Source of the DNA: Cyanobacteriota bacterium
GTDB taxonomy: Bacteria; Cyanobacteriota; Cyanobacteriia; Leptolyngbyales; Leptolyngbyaceae
DNA length: 10,968 bases
Direction: 5' to 3'
NCBI GenBank assembly: GCA_027482985.1
Contig: JAIXVO010000019.1
Span: forward strand, 1 to 10,968
Shown: positions 6,786 to 10,968 of the stretch, piece after piece
Numbering within the stretch: position 1 is the first letter of the stretch
Layout of the letters: the number at the start of each line of letters is the position of its first letter
Made by a program: the position numbers and the translations under genes
Notes under the pieces: model-generated
What the model was told of the DNA's origin: nothing
Seen by the model: only the letters and a program-made list of their open reading frames with translations
Databases searched by the model: none

Positions 6786-7664
6786 TTAGTTGGCACTAGA
6801 GCCCGTGAATACCTGCACCAAGGCTGATAGCCCCGCCTGACCATCTCGCCAAAGGGTCCAGTTTTTTAGGTAAGCCAACTCACGCTGACTAATGGCCCGA
6901 ACATCGACCGTAAGCATATTCGAGCCCAGGGGCCTAGGTCCAATAATACCTGGCAATGCTTTCAAGCAGGACTTAAATTCAGCCGGTACTTTAACCGCCT
7001 CATCAATGGTCCAAGGCTTAGTGCCAACTAGGGTCATTTCGCCACGTACCAGATTAATCAGCCGAGGTAATCGGTCTAGTCGAGATAGCTCAAGGGCCTG
7101 GCCCAGACGGGTTTTTTGACCTGTAATTATAGACTCTCGACGGTACTGAGCCATTCGAAAGATCCGCCCTCGCTGACCAATAAACCAGTAATGACGGCAG
7201 GCCGGGCCATTATCTTGGAGGTTGATAAGTATCGCTATCAAAACCATTAAAGGGCTGAGTAGCATCAGCAACACGAGCCCAATCAGCCGCTCTAACGTGC
7301 ACTTAATTCGCCAGGCCCAGGTTTTTTGCTTAGACGGTAAAGACCGCATGGTCGGCAAGCGTAGATACAGCGGTTTTCTGGCCTCTTCGCAGGCCTGGGC
7401 CCAAAAGTTAATCGCCTCGCTACCCAATTTCGGATCAATAACCACGGCCTTCGCTTTAGAGCGATCTAAGCACGACTGAAACCATTCGGGCTGAGCTAAT
7501 GCAGGCAATGCCATCTGGCGTATGGACGAGCTAGGAGGCAGTACCCACAGTTGTTTCTGTCGCCACAGTAGGCAACATAGGGATTGATCGTCGTCTGGGC
7601 TAGCCAATTCCCGAGGGCAGGGCATTGGGCTTGGCGTTAAAGCGTGAATGGTGGAGTTAACCAT
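6786..7664 (-). CDS. hepC: HepC-like polyprenyl-phosphate sugar transferase, atypical active site
   Basis: A 292-residue protein of the bacterial sugar transferase group (PF02397), most like cyanobacterial HepC, named for heterocyst envelope polysaccharide. Residues 1-105 form a soluble N-terminal region (RQKQLWVLPP, CLDRSKAKAVVIDPKLG, PLYLRLP). One hydrophobic segment follows at about 126-150 (ERLIGLVLLMLLSPLMVLIA), the membrane hairpin that anchors these enzymes. The core then shows FIGQRGRIFRMAQYRRES (161-178), LDRLPRLINLVRGEMTLVG (196-214) and LPGIIGPRPLGSN (237-249). Compared with the usual core, the catalytic Asp-Glu pair (LDELPQ) reads Asp197-Arg198 and the following VGPRP reads VGTKP, so normal phosphosugar transfer is doubtful unless HepC-type proteins work differently. 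It starts 114 bases after wzc; the wzc-hepC order fits an exopolysaccharide initiation and assembly block. The symbol marks resemblance, not proven orthology. Confidence 0.75.
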   Translation of the reverse strand: MVNSTIHALTPSPMPCPRELASPDDDQSLCCLLWRQKQLWVLPPSSSIRQMALPALAQPEWFQSCLDRSKAKAVVIDPKLGSEAINFWAQACEEARKPLYLRLPTMRSLPSKQKTWAWRIKCTLERLIGLVLLMLLSPLMVLIAILINLQDNGPACRHYWFIGQRGRIFRMAQYRRESIITGQKTRLGQALELSRLDRLPRLINLVRGEMTLVGTKPWTIDEAVKVPAEFKSCLKALPGIIGPRPLGSNMLTVDVRAISQRELAYLKNWTLWRDGQAGLSALVQVFTGSSAN

Positions 7665-7673
7665 AGGGGCTTT

Positions 7674-7687
7674 GCTGATTAATCAGC
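7674..7687. promoter_or_regulatory. 14-bp perfect palindrome before the HepC-like gene, possible operator
   Basis: GCTGATTAATCAGC is its own exact complement and ends 9 bases before the ATG at 7664, within the 114-base spacer after wzc. The size and position suit a dimeric regulator binding site or a small hairpin covering the ribosome binding region. I see no convincing -35/-10 pair beside it. Confidence 0.35.
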
Positions 7688-7778
7688 CATTGAATAACAA
7701 CAGAGGAGGCAAACCAGTGAAAGGGTAGACGCCGTATCGATTAGATCCGTAGATAGATTGACCCTGAAACCGGCAGAC

Positions 7779-9992
7779 TCAAGAGTTGGCCCCAGCCGGA
7801 ATACGCTGGCTATCGGATGGAGGTAATGAGTCATACACATACCGATTTGGCGACTGCCGAGCACCGTTGGCAATAAGACCCATCACATTCACGTGGGTCA
7901 ACAGGGCCATGGCCTCGGTAAGCTGGGACTGGGTAATGCGATCGAGCCGTGTAACTAGCACAGTACTATCGCAAACAGCCCCCACTTTTAAGGCATCGGC
8001 CATACCGATCACAGGGGTTGTATCCACTAGTACTAAGTCGTACCGTTCTTTGCCACGAGCCAGCAGTTGGCTAAATCGCGGCGAGCTCAGCAGTGAAATC
8101 GGATCTTCTGGAGTAGGGCCTGCAGGTAAAACATCGACATAGACCGTACCAAAATCAAGCCGATGGGGACGGTTTTGAACCGATTGGCCCATCAATAGGC
8201 TAGATAGTCCCATCTCAACCGATAGTCCTAGCCCAGTCTGAATGCCCGATCGCCGCAGGTCAGCGTCAATAACCAAGACCCGTTGACCCATGCGAGCCAG
8301 GCTAAAGGCTAACCCCAACGTCAGGGTAGTCTTGCCTTCGCCAGGCAGAGCCGAGGTAATCGCGATCGCCTGGGAGGGTTGGCTATTTTGCAGCAGTTGC
8401 AGATTGTTAGCAATCAGATCTAGAGAGTCTCTAAACTGGGGCCACATGACCGTCTTCATCAGTTCTGAATCGGCTAATTCTGGGTGCAAGCCCGTCAGCT
8501 CGGCCTCGCCTCGCCGCAAAGCCGGCAGTGACGAGGGGCGGCGGGGCAATATGCCCAAAAGGGGCAGAGGTATCTGCTTTTTCAGTTCGTCAGAGGTGCG
8601 CACCCGCTTGTCAATACTCTCGGATAAAAAGGCCAGGGCTCCTCCCACAAACAGGCCCGCCACCACACCCAGGGCTAGAGGCCGAACCGGGTCTGGGCCA
8701 ACACGTTTACCCGGCAGGGGGGGTTCGACCACCTCCCACGAAAAGCCGCCCCGAGCTAGCTCAGCACTGATCTTCTCCCGCTGAATGAGCAGCTCTTGCA
8801 GGGTACTGCGCTCGATGTCTACAGCAGGCTGGAGGCGATCGTACTCGGCCATCAAACTGGGATAGCGATTGACCTCATCCCGCAAAACACGTTCTAAATC
8901 TTCTAAGGTTTGCATCCGAGCTTCTAAACTCTGTAGGGCAACATCGGCATCTAGAATTTGGCTGACTAAGCCAAAGTCAATGGCACCCAGTTGGAGGTAA
9001 GACAGCAGAGTGGGGTCAAGGTCTGTGACCTCTTGACGACTAATAGCACCGACTTCAGCCCGTAACTGAGCAAGTTGATTTTCGCGCTTCTGCATTAACA
9101 GCTGTACGTCCGGATCTTGATCGGTAAATAAAATTTGGCGATCGGCCAGGGCCAAATCAATCGCTTGTAGGTCATTGAGCAACGATTGAATCCGTGGCGA
9201 CTGGCTCAGGCGAGCGGCCATTACCCCCGTTTGGGGTGATAGGGCAATCTGTCCCTCCAGGACGGCGTACTGTTCCTCAATGCCGCTGAGTTCCACCAAA
9301 AGCTGTTGCTGCTGGGTTTGCACCTGGTTGAGCGACTCCACCACAGACAGGGCCTGGGAGTTGGGATCAATCAGATTTTGGCTGATGCGAAACTGTTCAA
9401 GCGCAGCTTGAGAACCCTGTAGATTTTCCCGAGTATTAGCCAACCGGTTGTTAACGTTGTCGAGCCCCTGGCTCAGCCGCTGCTCTTGTTGCTCCTGGTT
9501 GTAATCCAAGTAAATAGTCTGCAGAGCAGCCAGAGCTTTTTGAGGCAGCACCGGATCTTCAGCGGTATAGCCGGCCTGAAAAATCCGCGTACTCGTTTTT
9601 CCCTCTGATAGCCTGGATAAAGTAAAGTTGGCCCTCAGTTCGTCAACGGTTAAGTCTGGATAGTCGTCCTTTAAGCTATCGACCGCTTCTTGCAAAAACT
9701 GTCCGCTGCGCATCAGTGCCAGCTGTGTGGCATAGTCTGCGTCTAGGGGAGCTTGATCGGCAAAGCTAGACAGGTCTGAGCTTTCCAGTTCTTGCTGATA
9801 GTTAGGTTCTACCAAAAGCTGCATGCTGCTGCGATAGATGGGCTCCTGCCTGAACGAGACAAATACAGCCCCAGCGGTGGCTAGACCTAAGGATGCAATA
9901 ATCCAGGGCCAGCGACGGAGCAAAATTTGAAACAGCTGGCCATAGCCAAACTCTTGGTCAGTAGACGGGGGTAGGGTAGATGTCGATACCAT
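7779..9992 (-). CDS. wzc: Wzc-type polysaccharide co-polymerase and tyrosine autokinase
   Basis: A 737-residue inner-membrane protein joining a Wzz-type chain-length domain (PF02706) to a cytoplasmic BY-kinase. It would set polymer length and couple assembly to export through cycles of autophosphorylation. A first membrane helix lies at about 28-46 and a long Gln/Glu-rich, coiled-coil periplasmic region at about 150-415. PPLPGKRVGPDP leads into the second helix at about 437-456. The kinase has Walker A TSALPGEGKTT (546-556, Lys554), Walker A' VLVIDADLRR (572-581) and Walker B LVLVDTTP (653-660). The C-terminal tail has only two tyrosines, Y718 and Y720 (NRYVYDS), fewer than the clusters of enterobacterial Wzc. 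The ATG lies 2 bases after the glycosyltransferase stop, so the two are cotranscribed. Composition is GC-rich like the right end of the window. Confidence 0.95.
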   Translation of the reverse strand: MVSTSTLPPSTDQEFGYGQLFQILLRRWPWIIASLGLATAGAVFVSFRQEPIYRSSMQLLVEPNYQQELESSDLSSFADQAPLDADYATQLALMRSGQFLQEAVDSLKDDYPDLTVDELRANFTLSRLSEGKTSTRIFQAGYTAEDPVLPQKALAALQTIYLDYNQEQQEQRLSQGLDNVNNRLANTRENLQGSQAALEQFRISQNLIDPNSQALSVVESLNQVQTQQQQLLVELSGIEEQYAVLEGQIALSPQTGVMAARLSQSPRIQSLLNDLQAIDLALADRQILFTDQDPDVQLLMQKRENQLAQLRAEVGAISRQEVTDLDPTLLSYLQLGAIDFGLVSQILDADVALQSLEARMQTLEDLERVLRDEVNRYPSLMAEYDRLQPAVDIERSTLQELLIQREKISAELARGGFSWEVVEPPLPGKRVGPDPVRPLALGVVAGLFVGGALAFLSESIDKRVRTSDELKKQIPLPLLGILPRRPSSLPALRRGEAELTGLHPELADSELMKTVMWPQFRDSLDLIANNLQLLQNSQPSQAIAITSALPGEGKTTLTLGLAFSLARMGQRVLVIDADLRRSGIQTGLGLSVEMGLSSLLMGQSVQNRPHRLDFGTVYVDVLPAGPTPEDPISLLSSPRFSQLLARGKERYDLVLVDTTPVIGMADALKVGAVCDSTVLVTRLDRITQSQLTEAMALLTHVNVMGLIANGARQSPNRYVYDSLPPSDSQRIPAGANS
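8362..8369. repeat. HIP1 octamer GCGATCGC
   Basis: One exact copy of the highly iterated palindrome of cyanobacterial genomes, inside wzc. Seven-of-eight relatives occur elsewhere, for example around 8835 and 10603. It is useful mainly as a hint of cyanobacterial origin. Confidence 0.7.
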
Positions 9993-9994
9993 GG

Positions 9995-10968
9995 TTATCT
10001 CTGAGGTATAGGTTCACAACGGAGGCCAAGATCACTGGCCATGGGTGCTCCAACTGTGATTTTCAGAAACTCATCCAGCTTGCGAAAGAATGCTGTCTGG
10101 GTGAAGTTATCGATCGCGTGCTGATGAATGCGGTGATAATCCCATTCATAGGTTTGAGATTCCAGCAGGGCGGCCTGTACCGAGTCGGGCGTTTGGCGGT
10201 TAAAGAACAGGCCGGTGACCCCCGGTATCTGGGTATCAAGCACCCCCCCGGCCCCAAAGGAGACCACCGGAGTGCCGCTGAAGTTCGCTTCAATCGGCAC
10301 CAGACCGTAGTCCTCCAGGGCCGCCACAATCACCATCCGGGCCTTGGCAAACAGGCTAGTGCGTTCTTCATCGCTAACGTGACCTATAAAGGTAATGTTG
10401 TCCAACGCCAGCTCCTCCAGTCGTTCTCGTTCCGGGCCATCGCCCATAATCACCAGGGGCCACCCCAGCCAGTTAAAGGCTTCGACGATTATGTCTACGC
10501 GCTTGTAGCTAAGTAACCGGCAAGAAACGAGGTAGAAGTCGTCCTTCTGGTCAGAAAATTTAAATTGGCTGCCGTCGATGGGGTAATTAATAAAGGAGGC
10601 GGGGCGATCGTAAATGCGCTGAATGCGATCGGCCACCGTGCTTGAGTTGGCCACGTAGAGATTGGGCTCGCTGGCATAGTGCAGATCGAGCCGCCGCATC
10701 TGGTGAAAAATGGGCTCTAGCAACGGCGACAGCATTTGGTACTCTTTATAACCCCGCAGATAGGTTTGGGTATCCCACAGAAAGCGGGTGATGTTGTGGC
10801 AAAAGCAGATGTGCAGGGCATCTTCGCGGGTGCGCACCGCTTTGGCAAAGCTGGTAGTGCTGCTAAACACCAGATCGTACTCCTCTAGCTCTAGCCGCCG
10901 AAAGGCCGGAAAGTAGAACGGTGCAAACAGGCGAAAGTGGCGAGACGCCCCTGGTATCGACTGGAGCA
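9995..10968 (-). CDS. Family 4 glycosyltransferase (WbaZ/mannosyltransferase-like), 5' end outside the window
   Basis: The C-terminal 324 or so residues of a GT-B glycosyltransferase that adds a sugar, plausibly mannose or a related hexose, to the growing polysaccharide repeat. The frame is open to the right edge: the residues before the GTG at 10870 read FRLFAPFYFPAFRRLELEEY, which is normal family sequence, so that GTG is internal and the gene begins beyond 10968. Landmarks are CFCHNITRFLWDT, the nucleotide-binding strand LVSCRLLSYKRVDIIVEAFN, IMGDGPE, ITFIGHVSDEE and the donor-site E-x7-E in ALEDYGLVPIEANFSGTPVV (glutamates at about 10313-10315 and 10289-10291), followed by FGAGGVLDT. It ends 2 bases before wzc, so both belong to one transcript. 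Donor and acceptor cannot be read from sequence. Confidence 0.92.
   Translation of the reverse strand, partial: LQSIPGASRHFRLFAPFYFPAFRRLELEEYDLVFSSTTSFAKAVRTREDALHICFCHNITRFLWDTQTYLRGYKEYQMLSPLLEPIFHQMRRLDLHYASEPNLYVANSSTVADRIQRIYDRPASFINYPIDGSQFKFSDQKDDFYLVSCRLLSYKRVDIIVEAFNWLGWPLVIMGDGPERERLEELALDNITFIGHVSDEERTSLFAKARMVIVAALEDYGLVPIEANFSGTPVVSFGAGGVLDTQIPGVTGLFFNRQTPDSVQAALLESQTYEWDYHRIHQHAIDNFTQTAFFRKLDEFLKITVGAPMASDLGLRCEPIPQR

Noticed and set aside
6662..6844. A 60-residue open frame that could be called a small protein
   Set aside because: Its first part overlaps the HepC-like gene, and its last part matches only the first 20 or so residues of a sulfotransferase before a stop. It is better read as the 5' fragment of a pseudogene starting at 6772.
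7786..8784. Long plus-strand open frames opposite wzc, and similar ones opposite other genes
   Set aside because: They lie antisense to well-supported genes, lack recognisable domains, and are expected by chance opposite GC-rich coding sequence.

Overview
The window looks like part of a cyanobacterial exopolysaccharide or capsule locus. The reasons are a HepC-like glycosyltransferase, a Wzc-type tyrosine kinase with the long cyanobacterial layout, one exact HIP1 octamer (GCGATCGC, 8362-8369) and frequent near matches to it. Every supported gene lies on the minus strand, so the locus is transcribed from right to left. No rRNA, tRNA, CRISPR array or transposase was seen.

In transcription order: a family 4 glycosyltransferase running in from the right edge (9995-10968); a Wzc-type chain-length regulator/BY-kinase (7779-9992); a HepC-like sugar transferase (6786-7664); a decayed sulfotransferase hidden in an apparent gap (6404-6772); an intact sulfotransferase (5405-6343); a GDP-mannose 4,6-dehydratase (4410-5375); an ABC polysaccharide exporter pair, Wzm-like permease (3378-4304) and Wzt-like ATPase (2092-3378); a polysaccharide pyruvyl transferase family protein (995-2044); a MurB-like FAD oxidoreductase (169-1005); and the first 23 codons of a probable glycosyltransferase leaving the left edge (1-71).

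Together the genes would make a deoxysugar nucleotide (Gmd), build a glycan (glycosyltransferases), decorate it with sulfate and PEP-derived groups (sulfotransferase, pyruvyl transferase, MurB-like protein), export it (Wzm/Wzt) and control assembly by phosphorylation (Wzc).

Three points stand out. First, base composition falls sharply inside the wzt gene: hand counts go from 65% GC at 3001-3060 to 33% at 2641-2700. Everything downstream is AT-rich, so the C-terminal substrate-recognition half of Wzt and the following genes look like an acquired, co-inherited cassette. Second, the pyruvyl transferase and MurB-like genes overlap and may form an undescribed two-step module that installs a lactyl (1-carboxyethyl) ether on the polysaccharide. 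Third, the 442-bp gap between the HepC-like gene and the intact sulfotransferase gene holds both ends of a second, different sulfotransferase. It is broken near a perfect 16-bp inverted repeat whose loop appears to have flipped.
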